Source: Alkalicoccobacillus gibsonii (lineage in GTDB: Bacteria > Bacillota > Bacilli > Bacillales > Bacillaceae_D). From it: a DNA stretch of 64,000 nucleotides. Under the pieces are notes generated by a model. The model had not been told where the DNA came from, made no database searches, and worked only from the letters and a program-made list of their open reading frames with translations. Every line of letters starts with the position of its first letter. Position 1 is the stretch's first letter. Shown in pieces: positions 47,492 to 56,563 of this stretch. Both the position numbers and the translations under genes were made by a program. The stretch covers positions 914,221 to 978,220 of the forward strand of contig NZ_JAEUZA010000001.1 of the NCBI RefSeq assembly GCF_016798245.1, in the 5' to 3' direction.

Positions 47492-48121
47492 ATGACAAAA
47501 CTTTCTAAGCGTCAGGAAGAAATTCTTGGATTTATAAAAGTAGAAGTCCGTAAAAAAGGATATCCACCTTCTGTACGTGAAATTGGCGAAGCAGTCGGTC
47601 TTGCATCAAGCTCTACAGTTCATGGACATTTATCTAGACTTGAAAAAAAAGGCTATATCCGTCGTGACCCTACTAAACCTAGAGCAATTGAAGTGCTAGA
47701 TTTAGAAGATATTATCGGGGCTAGTGAAAACCCTAAGCGTCAAGCAAGCTACGCACCGATTATTGGTAAAGTAACCGCCGGTCTTCCTATTACAGCTATT
47801 GAGAGTATTGAAGATTACTTGCCTCTTCCAGAACATATGACGGCTGATGATAATACATATGTTTTAGTCATTGAAGGGGAAAGTATGATAGAGGCTGGAA
47901 TTTATGATGGGGATATGGTCATCGTTAGACAACAGCAGACAGCTAACAATGGAGATATTATCGTGGCCATGACAGATGAGAATGAAGCAACAGTTAAGCG
48001 TTTCTTCAAGGAAAAAGATCGAATTCGACTTCAACCAGAGAATGCTTCAATGGAGCCTATTATTCTTTCTTCTGTTACCATTTTAGGTAAAGTAATTGGG
48101 GTCTTTCGGACGATACATTGA
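47492..48121 (+). CDS. lexA: SOS repressor LexA
   Basis: Represses DNA-damage genes; RecA-stimulated self-cleavage inactivates it. The 209 residues hold an N-terminal winged helix-turn-helix ([20 protein letters not shown]), the cleavage site Ala96-Gly97 (VTAGLP), and the Ser131/Lys169 dyad ([15 protein letters not shown]). GAGGAG precedes the ATG. Several SOS boxes lie between it and yneA. Confidence 0.97.
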   Translation: MTKLSKRQEEILGFIKVEVRKKGYPPSVREIGEAVGLASSSTVHGHLSRLEKKGYIRRDPTKPRAIEVLDLEDIIGASENPKRQASYAPIIGKVTAGLPITAIESIEDYLPLPEHMTADDNTYVLVIEGESMIEAGIYDGDMVIVRQQQTANNGDIIVAMTDENEATVKRFFKEKDRIRLQPENASMEPIILSSVTILGKVIGVFRTIH

Positions 48122-48132
48122 TTTAGATTATT

Positions 48133-48159
48133 ACACGCTAACTAAAGATGTTAGCGTGT
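48133..48159 (+). terminator. Intrinsic terminator after lexA
   Basis: ACACGCTAAC/GTTAGCGTGT perfect arms with a seven-base loop and a T run. Confidence 0.9.
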
Positions 48160-48252
48160 TTTTTTATGCTTGTTTTTGCGTTTTCAATTTACATTTCTGG
48201 TTCTAGTTCGGTATGTGAAATTATCTTCGAGGTTTAACGAACACGAATAAAA

Positions 48253-48279
48253 AACGAATACCTTATAAAGGTACCCGTT
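48253..48279 (-). terminator. Terminator of the alpha-galactoside operon
   Basis: On the minus strand AACGGGTACCTT pairs (with wobbles) with AAGGTATTCGTT, followed by a T run. The interval 48160-48308 otherwise shows nothing recognisable. Confidence 0.75.
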
Positions 48280-48308
48280 CTAAGCGTTCCAAATGTATCA
48301 TTTATTTT

Positions 48309-49202
48309 TTACCCTTTCACACCTGTTAATGCAATTCCCTCAATGATCTGTCGTTGAGCAAATACGTAAATCACTAGAACCGGTATAACAGAGATCGTTG
48401 CTCCCGCCATCATAAGCGGCCAGTTTGTGACGTATAATCCTTTAAATGTTGCTAGTAATAGCGGAACCGTATATAAATCCTGGTCACTTAGAAAGACTAG
48501 CGGCTGAATAAAGTTGTTCCAAATACCGATAAACGAGAAAATCCCAAATGCTGCTAGAGCTGGTCTTACAAGTGGCAGAATGATTTTCCAATAAATATAA
48601 AGCGGGTTTGCTCCATCCATAACAGCCGCTTCTTCCATTTCCTTAGGAATGCCCATAATAAACTGTCTGAGCAAGAACACACCAAATGCATTAAATAGAG
48701 CGTTCGGGACCAAAATTGATAGGTGGCTGTTTACCCAGCCGATGTTATCCATAATGATATATAAAGGAATCAATGTGACCTGCATGGGTACCATCATGGT
48801 TGCTAGAAAAGCGACAAATAAAAAACGTGAGCCTGGGAACTTAATCTTTGCGAATGCATATGCAGCCATTGAACATGTGAGCAACTGGCTAAATACAACA
48901 ACAAATGATATATAAAAGCTATTAAAATAAGCTCGACCAAACGGCATGGCACTTAATGAATCTGTGATGTTACTCCACATAAATGGATCTGGAATCCAAA
49001 CTGGAGGAACGGCGAAGATTTGTTCAAATGACTTCAAACTACTTAATGCCATCCAAATAAATGGTCCTGCCATCACAAGTGATCCAATAATCAATGCAAG
49101 GTGTAGGGCGATTTGAGATGGTCGTATCTTAGTTTTCTTTATTTGACGCACTTGTTTAGGTGGTTGTTGTTGAATCGTTGGTTTACCTTCCTCCATCTTC
49201 AT
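48309..49202 (-). CDS. Sugar ABC transporter permease (MalG/UgpE type)
   Basis: A 297-residue inner-membrane permease with six helices. The EAA loop EEAAVMDGANPLYIYWKIILP contacts the ATPase, and the C-terminal helix ends ALTGVKG as in many MalG-type permeases. It overlaps the upstream permease by 20 bases. Position and order resemble melC of B. subtilis. Alpha-galactoside specificity is inferred from the linked melA. Confidence 0.88.
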   Translation of the reverse strand: MKMEEGKPTIQQQPPKQVRQIKKTKIRPSQIALHLALIIGSLVMAGPFIWMALSSLKSFEQIFAVPPVWIPDPFMWSNITDSLSAMPFGRAYFNSFYISFVVVFSQLLTCSMAAYAFAKIKFPGSRFLFVAFLATMMVPMQVTLIPLYIIMDNIGWVNSHLSILVPNALFNAFGVFLLRQFIMGIPKEMEEAAVMDGANPLYIYWKIILPLVRPALAAFGIFSFIGIWNNFIQPLVFLSDQDLYTVPLLLATFKGLYVTNWPLMMAGATISVIPVLVIYVFAQRQIIEGIALTGVKG

Positions 49203-50064
49203 AGTGCACCCACTTTCTTGAGACTGAGAATTGAATCAGCGTGAACATTAAGATAATTGCAAATAGTACCATGGCTGAAGCTGTACTTGGACCAAAAGCG
49301 GTTCGTCCAAAGGCCGTTTCATAAATGTGATAAACCAATGTATAACTTGCCTTACCTGGCCCACCCTGTGTCATGACATAGGCTTGGTCAAATACTTGAA
49401 AGGATCCAATAACCGACATGATCGCTACGAAAAATGTGGTTGGTGAGAGAAGTGGAAAGGTAATGTGCAAGAACTTTTGAATCGATGACGCTCCATCAAT
49501 ATCGGCTGCTTCGTAATAGCTTCTAGAAATCCCTTGAAGACCAGCTAAGAAGATGACCATGTTTGTACCTAGGCCCCACCAAATACTCAAGCCTGCAATG
49601 GACGGTAGAACTAAATTCCGATCAGTAAGCCAACTCGGACCATCAATGCCGATCATCGCTAAAAGCTGATTAATGAGTCCAATGTCCCCGTTCAGGAGCC
49701 ACATCCAGATTACCCCGATTGAAACGGAGCTTGTCACAACTGGCATAAAGAAAAAGACACGGTAAACCGTTTTCCCTTTAACTTTGTTTAAAGCAAGTGC
49801 AACTAAAAGAGCTGCTGCAATCCCAACTGGTATGACTAGGACTGAATAATAGGCTGTATTTACAAGTGCCGTAATAAAATTATCATCTTTAAATTGACTT
49901 ATATAGTTGGCAAAACCAACAAACTCACGCTCTCCAAATCCGTCCCACTTCATAAAGCTTAAGCCAAAGGCAAACCCTAAAGGAAGAATTGAAAAGGCAA
50001 GCATTCCTATAAGCTGGGGTGCGATAAAGAAATAGCCCCACCATTTTCGTTTAGAATCATTCAT
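49183..50064 (-). CDS. Sugar ABC transporter permease (MalF/UgpA type)
   Basis: 293 residues from the ATG after GAGGAGG; six helices. The EAA loop is YYEAADIDGASSIQKFLHITFP. It pairs with the downstream permease. A hairpin (50099-50122) separates it from the binding-protein gene. It resembles melD of B. subtilis by context. Confidence 0.88.
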   Translation of the reverse strand: MNDSKRKWWGYFFIAPQLIGMLAFSILPLGFAFGLSFMKWDGFGEREFVGFANYISQFKDDNFITALVNTAYYSVLVIPVGIAAALLVALALNKVKGKTVYRVFFFMPVVTSSVSIGVIWMWLLNGDIGLINQLLAMIGIDGPSWLTDRNLVLPSIAGLSIWWGLGTNMVIFLAGLQGISRSYYEAADIDGASSIQKFLHITFPLLSPTTFFVAIMSVIGSFQVFDQAYVMTQGGPGKASYTLVYHIYETAFGRTAFGPSTASAMVLFAIILMFTLIQFSVSRKWVHYEDGGR

Positions 50065-50098
50065 CAGTGGTTCCTCCTCATCTATGAACATCTAAAAA

Positions 50099-50122
50099 GG
50101 AGTCAGAGTACTCACTGACTCC
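50099..50122 (-). terminator. Intercistronic hairpin between binding protein and permease genes
   Basis: GGAGTCAG/CTGACTCC stem followed by TTTTTAG on the minus strand. It may stop part of the transcripts or protect the binding-protein mRNA, raising its level over the permeases. Confidence 0.6.
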
Positions 50123-50133
50123 TCCATTTCAGC

Positions 50134-51417
50134 TTACGATTCGCCTAACATGTCTCTTGCTACTTCTGCGGCTTGATCAACGGCCTCTTCTGGAGATAAA
50201 TCTCCTAGTAGCATGACTTCATAAATGTCCTCAAGCTCTTTGTTTAAACCAGGAGCTGTAAATTCTAAACCAACAACACGTCCTGTTTGACGCGCATCAA
50301 GTAGGTAAGAGCCATGTTCTGGCTTCTCTTGATTCACAACCACTTCATCAATTCCTTCAACAGATGGAACCGCGTTACCCTCTCCATCTAGTCTTGTTTC
50401 CTGACCTAATTGAGATGTATAAAATGAAACAAACTCCATTGCTTCTTCAACATGGTCCCCTTTTGCATTCGCACTCATGTATGCGGTTGCAATATTAACA
50501 CTTGGAATCTCTTCTTCTGTGTTGGTTGGCCAAGGAATATAATCAAAGTCTATGCTTGTTTCAAGAAACATTGGTGTTAGCCATCTTCCTGCTCCTACCA
50601 TACCTACTTGGTTAGACATGAACATCGCATCCATCCCTTGCCCTTCTGGTAGCGTGCCCGAGAAGATAAAGTTCTTATCAGCAACCATTCGCTCAACAAA
50701 TTCAAATGCTTCCAGTGTTAGATCATTTTCGTCCGCAACGATTTGGTCGTCTTCAGCAAATAAACCTCCGTTTGCCCAAACCCAGTTAATTATGTTGCCA
50801 TGTCCACCTTCTTGCACAAATCCGTACTTTCCTGCATCTCTTAACTGGGATGTTACTTCCTCCATTGCTTCCCAGTTCCAATTCCCTTCATCAAAATATT
50901 CTTGAGGGGTTTTAATTCCAGCTTCCTCAAACATTCCTTTGTTGTAATACATCAGGAACGGGTTACAGTCAACTGGCAAACCGTAAATTTCATTATCTTT
51001 TTGAGATGCACCCCATAATCCATCTGCAAATTCATCTGCAGTTACATAAGAAGCATCTGTGTTTAAAAATTCACTAAGAGGCTCTATCGTACCATTTGAA
51101 ATGAGTGTAGAAATATCTTCTGCTCCTACATAAAATAAATCTGGCGCTTGCCCACCTTGTAATCTTGTGGTTAAGGTTTGAAAATAGTTGTCGTTTGGTA
51201 TACCTGTTAATTCAACTTCAACGGAGTCACTCTGCTCGTTAAAGGCATCAACTGCTCGTTGATATACCTTTAACTCTGCTGGGTTACCCCAGGCAGAAAA
51301 CGTTAATTCTACCTTCCCGTCGCCTGATCCTGAGGAACCAGAGCTACTGCAACCTGCAAGAGCAACAAGTCCAATTGCCATTCCACCAAGTACAAATACA
51401 CCAGATCTTTTTTTCAT
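50134..51417 (-). CDS. Sugar-binding lipoprotein of ABC transporter
   Basis: A 427-residue family 1 extracellular solute-binding protein. The lipoprotein signal ends LAGC (about residue 23) with a Ser/Gly linker. The mature part begins KVELTFSAWGNPAELKVYQ, the usual sugar-binding start. It captures the substrate for the two permeases and is encoded right after the alpha-galactosidase; B. subtilis MelE is the analogue. GGGGGAG precedes the ATG. No ATPase gene is linked, so a shared MsmX-like ATPase elsewhere is expected. Confidence 0.9.
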   Translation of the reverse strand: MKKRSGVFVLGGMAIGLVALAGCSSSGSSGSGDGKVELTFSAWGNPAELKVYQRAVDAFNEQSDSVEVELTGIPNDNYFQTLTTRLQGGQAPDLFYVGAEDISTLISNGTIEPLSEFLNTDASYVTADEFADGLWGASQKDNEIYGLPVDCNPFLMYYNKGMFEEAGIKTPQEYFDEGNWNWEAMEEVTSQLRDAGKYGFVQEGGHGNIINWVWANGGLFAEDDQIVADENDLTLEAFEFVERMVADKNFIFSGTLPEGQGMDAMFMSNQVGMVGAGRWLTPMFLETSIDFDYIPWPTNTEEEIPSVNIATAYMSANAKGDHVEEAMEFVSFYTSQLGQETRLDGEGNAVPSVEGIDEVVVNQEKPEHGSYLLDARQTGRVVGLEFTAPGLNKELEDIYEVMLLGDLSPEEAVDQAAEVARDMLGES

Positions 51418-51448
51418 TTCTTACTCCCCCAATTCATTTAGTTTACAA

Positions 51449-52750
51449 TTATCGGTACGTTGGCAAGTAATCTCCATGAGCTTCAATCAGTTCATCACAC
51501 ATTGAAACAATATCATCAATTGATAATTCTGCTTTTGTATGTGGATCAAGTAAGGCAGCCTGATAAATATAATCTTTCTTTTTAGTAACCGCAGCTTCAA
51601 TGGTAAGTAGCTGAGAATGAATATTGGTGTGGTTTAGTCCTGCTAGCTGTATAGGGAGCTCTCCTACAAACGTTGGTGTAATTCCACTTCGATCTGCAAT
51701 GCAAGGAACTTCTACCGTTGCTTTTGTAGGTAAGTTGGTAATTAAGTTTCCTTTATTTAAAAGATTTCCACCGAATTTAAATGGTTGATTGGTCTCAATT
51801 GCTTCTACAATTCTGGAACCATATTCTTTTGAGCGAGTATGCTGTACACCATCAGACATCAAAGTTTTTTGAACCTTTTGCCAGTTAGCGATTTGCTCTT
51901 CACAACGTCTTGGGTACTCATCGAGCGGAATATTTAATTGTTCAATAAGCTCAGGGTATTTTGATTTAATAAAGTAAGGATGATACTCAGCATTATGTTC
52001 GGAGGACTCCGTCACATAATAACCAAAATGCTCCATTAATTTAAAACGAACCATATCGTAGTGTCGTTCTTTTTCTTGTTTTTCCTTGGCACGTCTTTTA
52101 ATTTCGGGGTAGAGATCGATACCATCTTGCTTCACTTCAAGAAGCCATGCCATATGATTAATACCCGCGATTTTTTCTTCAATTCGATCGTGTTCCATCC
52201 CTAAATTTTTAAATAAATCTTTTGTACATATTTGAACACTGTGACATAATCCAACCGATTGCACATTTGAATGTTGTTGGATCGCTCCCATAAGTGTAGC
52301 CATTGGGTTCGTGTAATTCATAAACAGTGCATCCGGTGCAACCTCTTCGATATCCTTTGTAAAATCAAGCATGACTGGTATCGTTCTCAACGCACGGAAA
52401 ATTCCACCGATTCCAACTGTATCAGCAATCGTTTGACGTAATCCATACTTTTTTGGAATCTCAAAATCAATGACCGTACTTGGCTTATATCCGCCAACCT
52501 GGATCGCATTAAATACATACTTTGCGCCTCTTAATGCTTCCTTGCGATCGCTGTATGATTTAATGTGTACATCTGCTTTTAAAGTGCTTGCAAGTTGAGT
52601 AAGTAATTTGTGTGATTCATCCATCCGCTTCGCATCAATATCATATAATGCAAATTCGAATCCAGATAAAGCTGGAACCATCATACAATCCCCTAAAACA
52701 TTTTTCACAAAAACTGTACTACCTGCGCCTATAAATGTAATTTTAGACAT
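51449..52750 (-). CDS. melA: Alpha-galactosidase, GH4 family (MelA)
   Basis: NAD+- and Mn2+-dependent glycosidase that cleaves melibiose or raffinose-type alpha-galactosides in the cytosol. 433 residues from ATG nine bases after GGAGG. NAD-binding ITFIGAGSTVF, then ADTVGIGGIFRALRTIP, NYTNPMATL, CHSVQ (metal Cys) and GINHMAWLL are the GH4 signatures. First gene of the operon, with a cre-like site upstream and a divergent AraC-type regulator. Confidence 0.94.
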   Translation of the reverse strand: MSKITFIGAGSTVFVKNVLGDCMMVPALSGFEFALYDIDAKRMDESHKLLTQLASTLKADVHIKSYSDRKEALRGAKYVFNAIQVGGYKPSTVIDFEIPKKYGLRQTIADTVGIGGIFRALRTIPVMLDFTKDIEEVAPDALFMNYTNPMATLMGAIQQHSNVQSVGLCHSVQICTKDLFKNLGMEHDRIEEKIAGINHMAWLLEVKQDGIDLYPEIKRRAKEKQEKERHYDMVRFKLMEHFGYYVTESSEHNAEYHPYFIKSKYPELIEQLNIPLDEYPRRCEEQIANWQKVQKTLMSDGVQHTRSKEYGSRIVEAIETNQPFKFGGNLLNKGNLITNLPTKATVEVPCIADRSGITPTFVGELPIQLAGLNHTNIHSQLLTIEAAVTKKKDYIYQAALLDPHTKAELSIDDIVSMCDELIEAHGDYLPTYR

Positions 52751-52828
52751 AGACATGAACCTCCATTATAAAATCAACCTGTTAAGAAACTGTTAATATT
52801 GCTATACTATCTATAATTCATCATATTA

Positions 52829-52842
52829 TGAAAACGCTTTCT
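52829..52842. promoter_or_regulatory. cre site between melA and the AraC-type regulator
   Basis: TGAAAACGCTTTCT differs from the ideal cre TGAAAACGCTTTCA at one position. It should bring CcpA-mediated glucose repression of the alpha-galactoside genes. Confidence 0.75.
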
Positions 52843-52918
52843 TTTAAACGGTAATTAATTTTGATTTTAGGGTAAATTTGTTGCAAGCCACATACATATC
52901 TTCTGGGAGGTTATTAAG

Positions 52919-53782
52919 ATGCTTACTAAAAATCTTTCACTCATGAATCAAATGTATGAATTTGACTTTAATCAACTAAACCATAAGCCTGCTGTGCTTC
53001 TAACCAATGTAGGATGGGAGACTCGTTCTGAGCAAAGCTACGATTATCATGGTATGACTCGTAAACATGATCATGGATTTCTAATTTTTCAATATACACT
53101 GTCTGGAGCTGGCTGTCTTGAATATGCCGGATCGACCTATGAGCTAAAAGCGGGGGACGCCTTTTTTGTTTCTGTTCCAAGCGATCACAGATACTATGTA
53201 CCTAAAGATGGAGAGCCGTGGGAGTTTGTTTTTTTAACCCTTGGCGGTCAAGAAGCCGAAGCCATTTGGAGAAATATTGTTGAAGCTAAAGGGCCGGTTA
53301 CAAACATAAATCGCAATGAAGGCATCATTAAACAACTGTTCTCAATCATTGAAGAGACGATGTCTGATCGACTGGAGGACCCATTTCAAGCTTCTTTACA
53401 CGGATATCATTTCTTACTTGCGTGCATTAAGCATTTTTTAGTTGAGAACCAGCCGGACACGGAGCCAAATAGCTATAAACAGGCGCTCCGGTTCATTGAA
53501 GAGAATTATCATCTTCCCATTTCACTTGAAGATATCGCTGAAGAAGTACATTTATCGAGGTACTCCCTCCTTAGACAGTTTAAACATTATGCAAAAACGA
53601 CTCCGATTCAACATTTAAATCAAATTCGCCTGCAGCAGGCATGCAGATTGCTCATCTATACAAATAAACCGATTAAACAAATTGCAGTAGAAGTTGGTTA
53701 CGCAAATGCGAACTACTTTAGTAAAGTTTTTCGAAAGGCGATGGGAATGTCTGTGGGAACCTATCGAGCGAATCGACATTAA
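52919..53782 (+). CDS. AraC-family transcriptional regulator
   Basis: 287 residues: an N-terminal cupin-like sugar-sensing domain (about 25-150; LSGAGCLEYAGSTYELKAGD) and a C-terminal pair of helix-turn-helix motifs (about 185-285; LEDIAEEVHLSRYSLLRQFK and IKQIAVEVGYANANYFSKVF). Divergent to melA across 168 bases holding a cre site, so it is the likely alpha-galactoside activator. B. subtilis uses a LacI-type MelR at its mel locus, so the regulator type differs. GGGAGG precedes the ATG. Confidence 0.88.
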   Translation: MLTKNLSLMNQMYEFDFNQLNHKPAVLLTNVGWETRSEQSYDYHGMTRKHDHGFLIFQYTLSGAGCLEYAGSTYELKAGDAFFVSVPSDHRYYVPKDGEPWEFVFLTLGGQEAEAIWRNIVEAKGPVTNINRNEGIIKQLFSIIEETMSDRLEDPFQASLHGYHFLLACIKHFLVENQPDTEPNSYKQALRFIEENYHLPISLEDIAEEVHLSRYSLLRQFKHYAKTTPIQHLNQIRLQQACRLLIYTNKPIKQIAVEVGYANANYFSKVFRKAMGMSVGTYRANRH

Positions 53783-53788
53783 TCAAGA

Positions 53789-53830
53789 AAAAGACGAACA
53801 GCGTTAGGTTCACTAAACTGTTCGTCTTTT
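53789..53830. terminator. Bidirectional intrinsic terminator
   Basis: AAAAGACGAACAG and CTGTTCGTCTTTT arms between the convergent AraC-type and PhzF-type genes. Confidence 0.85.
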
Positions 53831-53833
53831 ATA

Positions 53834-54712
53834 TTATTTATATGTAATGATCATTTGATCTACATACGTTGCCGTTCCTTTGATTGCGATATCAAGATGG
53901 GTTCCTTGCTTCTCTACCTCAACAATCACTTGACCATCCTTTCCAATCTCAATTCCTTGTTCAACAACTAACGAATACACGTCTTTCCCAGGCTTAATAT
54001 ACGTCGCGTAATAACCACCCATGACACCAGACGCAGTCCCTGTAACCGCATCTTCAATCGTCCCAGAATAAGGGGACGAAAAATGTCTCGCATGCATATC
54101 TGCTTTTGGACTTACTGTCTCAAGACAGAACGGATGAATGGATGCGCGAGGCATCTGATGAAGAATGTTAGGAAACTCAGATTGAGATGGTTTCATTCTT
54201 GAGAAAGCATCAAGTGTACGAATTGGAACAAGCAATGTCCAAATACCCGTACTTCCATAGACAATCGGAAGTGTTTCATGGAGATCTTCCTTTAAAAGTC
54301 CAATTGAATTCATCAGCTGATTTTCGTCACCTGAGAAACGTTTAAAGGTTGGATTCAATTGTTGCATTCTACAGCTTGTCCCGTCAAAAGAGACCGATAT
54401 AATGCCAGCTTTCGTTTCAACTGTCCATTCTTTTGCAGGCAGTCTCCCTTTTGTCTGAAGGGCAAAACTTACAGCCATTGTTGCATGTCCGCACATATTC
54501 ATTTCATGGCCAGGTGTGAAATAGCGGATTCTAAAGTCAGCAACGTCAGAACCAACAACAAAGGATGTTTCATTGAAACCAACTTTTTTTGCAATGAGCT
54601 GCATCTGTTCTTCTGATAAAAAATCAGCATCTAACACTACGCCAGCTGGATTCCCTTTATGTTTCTTTTTACTGAATACATCCCAGTGCATCACTTGAAC
54701 AGATTGCTCCAT
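53834..54712 (-). CDS. PhzF-family isomerase-like protein
   Basis: A 292-residue diaminopimelate-epimerase-fold protein. Motifs: HKGNPAGVV near the start, NETSFV with the catalytic-type Glu, RYFTPGHEMNMCGHAT, and GTIEDAVTGTASG. Members isomerise diverse small acids; the substrate here cannot be told. No phenazine genes are present. It follows the GNAT gene by seven bases and is probably co-transcribed. Confidence 0.85.
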   Translation of the reverse strand: MEQSVQVMHWDVFSKKKHKGNPAGVVLDADFLSEEQMQLIAKKVGFNETSFVVGSDVADFRIRYFTPGHEMNMCGHATMAVSFALQTKGRLPAKEWTVETKAGIISVSFDGTSCRMQQLNPTFKRFSGDENQLMNSIGLLKEDLHETLPIVYGSTGIWTLLVPIRTLDAFSRMKPSQSEFPNILHQMPRASIHPFCLETVSPKADMHARHFSSPYSGTIEDAVTGTASGVMGGYYATYIKPGKDVYSLVVEQGIEIGKDGQVIVEVEKQGTHLDIAIKGTATYVDQMIITYK

Positions 54713-54719
54713 AAGTCAC

Positions 54720-55235
54720 CTACTTAGACGTTAAATTTGGTCCAGGTAAATCGAGTTGGTAAAATGCTAGATCAAGCCATTTATCAAACTTATATCCGGC
54801 TTTCGTGATTGTTCCTACATGAGTGAAGCCAAACCGAGTGTGAACGGCAATACTATTTGTATTTACTGCATCAATCCCAGCGATTAACGTAGCATAACCA
54901 TCCTGTTTGGCTTGTTCAATTAATTCGGTTAACAGTTTTGTACCGATTCCTTTTTTGCGGTATTCACTATGAACGTAAATTGAATGTTCAACAGTATACC
55001 GATAAGCAGCGTGGGGTCTAAAGGCTCCAAACGTAGCAAAACCGTAAATGATCCCATCTTCTTCGCCTTCAAAAACGAGAATTGGGTAGCCAGCTTCAGC
55101 CTTTTCATCAAACCACTGCTTCATCATCTGAAATGTATATGCCTCATAATGATAAACAGCGGTTGAATGCAAGATTGCTTCATTGTAAATGGCTAAGATA
55201 TCTTGAATGTCCTTTTCAAGTGCAGCTCTAATCAT
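54720..55235 (-). CDS. GNAT acetyltransferase, phosphinothricin/methionine-sulfone type
   Basis: 171 residues typical of the Pat/YwnH subgroup: DILAIYNEAILHSTAVYHYE, then VEHSIYVHSEYRKKGIGTKL (acetyl-CoA loop) and HTRFGFTHVGTITKAGYKFDKW. These acetylate amino groups of glutamate analogues or L-methionine sulfoximine or sulfone. Exact substrate unknown. Confidence 0.85.
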   Translation of the reverse strand: MIRAALEKDIQDILAIYNEAILHSTAVYHYEAYTFQMMKQWFDEKAEAGYPILVFEGEEDGIIYGFATFGAFRPHAAYRYTVEHSIYVHSEYRKKGIGTKLLTELIEQAKQDGYATLIAGIDAVNTNSIAVHTRFGFTHVGTITKAGYKFDKWLDLAFYQLDLPGPNLTSK

Positions 55236-55270
55236 GATGTTCGTATCCTCTCTCTATGCAGTACCAGTTC

Positions 55271-56047
55271 TTAATCCATGAGTTCTGTAAGCACAGACTT
55301 AACAGAATTAGCTGTTCTAATGTCGCTCGTTAACATTCCATCAAGGTCAACAGCCTTTGCCGCCATATCTCCAGAAACTCCACTTAAAATAAGCTCAGTT
55401 CCAAGTAGCTTTAATACGTCTCTTAGCTTAATCAAATCACGTAAAACAAGATCATTAAATGTTGTTAAGCCGGAAAGATCCACAATCATTGTCTTGATCT
55501 TTTGCTTAACCACTTCGCTTGTTGAGATATCAAAGACACGATTAAATCGCTCATCATTCATCTCTCCAATCAAAGGTAGTACGGCAATTTGGTTAAGAAG
55601 AGGGACAATTGGGCAAGCCAAGGATTTGATCTCCTTAAGAGATCGCTCGTAGCTCTCCTCTACTTCCCGGCGGTATGTGACATCTTTTTGTACACCAATA
55701 AAATACGACTTTCCGTCTTCTTCACTATTAATAAAATCTACAGATAAATTGTTCCAGAAAGCTCGACCATTCTTTTTATAATTTAATAATTCTACCGTTA
55801 TTGATTCACACGATTGAATTGCCTCTTTAAGCTTACCTACTTCGGCTGGGTCCGTGTCCGTTCCTTGCAAAAAGCGACAGTTTCTACCGATAATTTCTTC
55901 AGGTGTATACCCTGTCATTTCATAGAATCCATGATTCGCATAAATAATTGGATTATCTTCTTGATTTGGATCTGTAATAATTATCCCAGCACGTGTATGA
56001 TTTAGCGCTTTAATCAGTAATTTCTGATTTGCAAAGATCCTTTCCAT
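55271..56047 (-). CDS. ytvA: Blue-light receptor, LOV-STAS protein YtvA
   Basis: A 258-residue flavoprotein, close to the 261 of B. subtilis YtvA. The LOV domain (about 10-115) has the photoactive Cys57 in GRNCRFLQG and NLSVDFINSEEDGKSYFIGVQ. A linker helix follows, then a STAS domain (about 145-257; KTMIVDLSGLTTF). By homology it acts in the stressosome to turn on sigma-B under blue light. The ATG after GGAGGG is chosen; a longer reading to 56194 lacks sense. Confidence 0.93.
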   Translation of the reverse strand: MERIFANQKLLIKALNHTRAGIIITDPNQEDNPIIYANHGFYEMTGYTPEEIIGRNCRFLQGTDTDPAEVGKLKEAIQSCESITVELLNYKKNGRAFWNNLSVDFINSEEDGKSYFIGVQKDVTYRREVEESYERSLKEIKSLACPIVPLLNQIAVLPLIGEMNDERFNRVFDISTSEVVKQKIKTMIVDLSGLTTFNDLVLRDLIKLRDVLKLLGTELILSGVSGDMAAKAVDLDGMLTSDIRTANSVKSVLTELMD

Positions 56048-56182
56048 CTGAACCCTCCGACAACATGAATTAAATTTCCCTCTTATCATACCAAAATCAT
56101 GACCAATTGAGAATGGTGAGGCACTTCCAGCATAATTAAAAGTGAGCATAGTGTATAAATCGTTAAGATAAGTAGAATGAAA

Positions 56183-56210
56183 AAGCCCAAGCATAAAACT
56201 GCCTGGACTT
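56183..56210 (-). terminator. Intrinsic terminator after the putative 53-aa gene
   Basis: On the minus strand AAGTCCAGGC pairs (with G-U) with GCTTGGGCTT, followed by TTTTT. Confidence 0.65.
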
Positions 56211-56223
56211 TATTTCAGGTAAT

Positions 56224-56385
56224 TTAGTAGCTGGCCTTTCTCCCATTTGGCCTAATGCAAATAGCTAAACAAAAAAAGAAAAAAGCCACACTGAACCCCA
56301 GTAAATAGTGATCAAATCCAATTCCAGAAATTAAAATGCTTGGGCCCATCAATACAAATGACATCTTACTTATTAGATTTCTCAT
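56224..56385 (-). CDS. Putative 53-aa two-helix membrane protein
   Basis: MRNLISKMSFVLMGPSILIS is followed by GIGFDHYLLGFSVAFFFFCL and AICIRPNGRKASY. Two hydrophobic stretches and a basic tail suggest a small membrane protein. A terminator lies 14 bases past its stop. No convincing ribosome site precedes the ATG, so this is tentative. The remaining gap to glnA (56386-56563) shows nothing else clear. Confidence 0.3.
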   Translation of the reverse strand: MRNLISKMSFVLMGPSILISGIGFDHYLLGFSVAFFFFCLAICIRPNGRKASY

Positions 56386-56563
56386 GGTAATATGCTACCA
56401 TTTTACAACATGATCGTAAACCATATTCTGATTGATTTTTCGTTCGTTTCTATTTTAAATTTTAATAGGCCTTATATGGGGAAAACGTTAGTCCACCGCA
56501 CGTTTTCAAATGTATCACCAAAAATAAAACCCTCAACACCAAAAGTGTCAAGGGTTCCACAAA

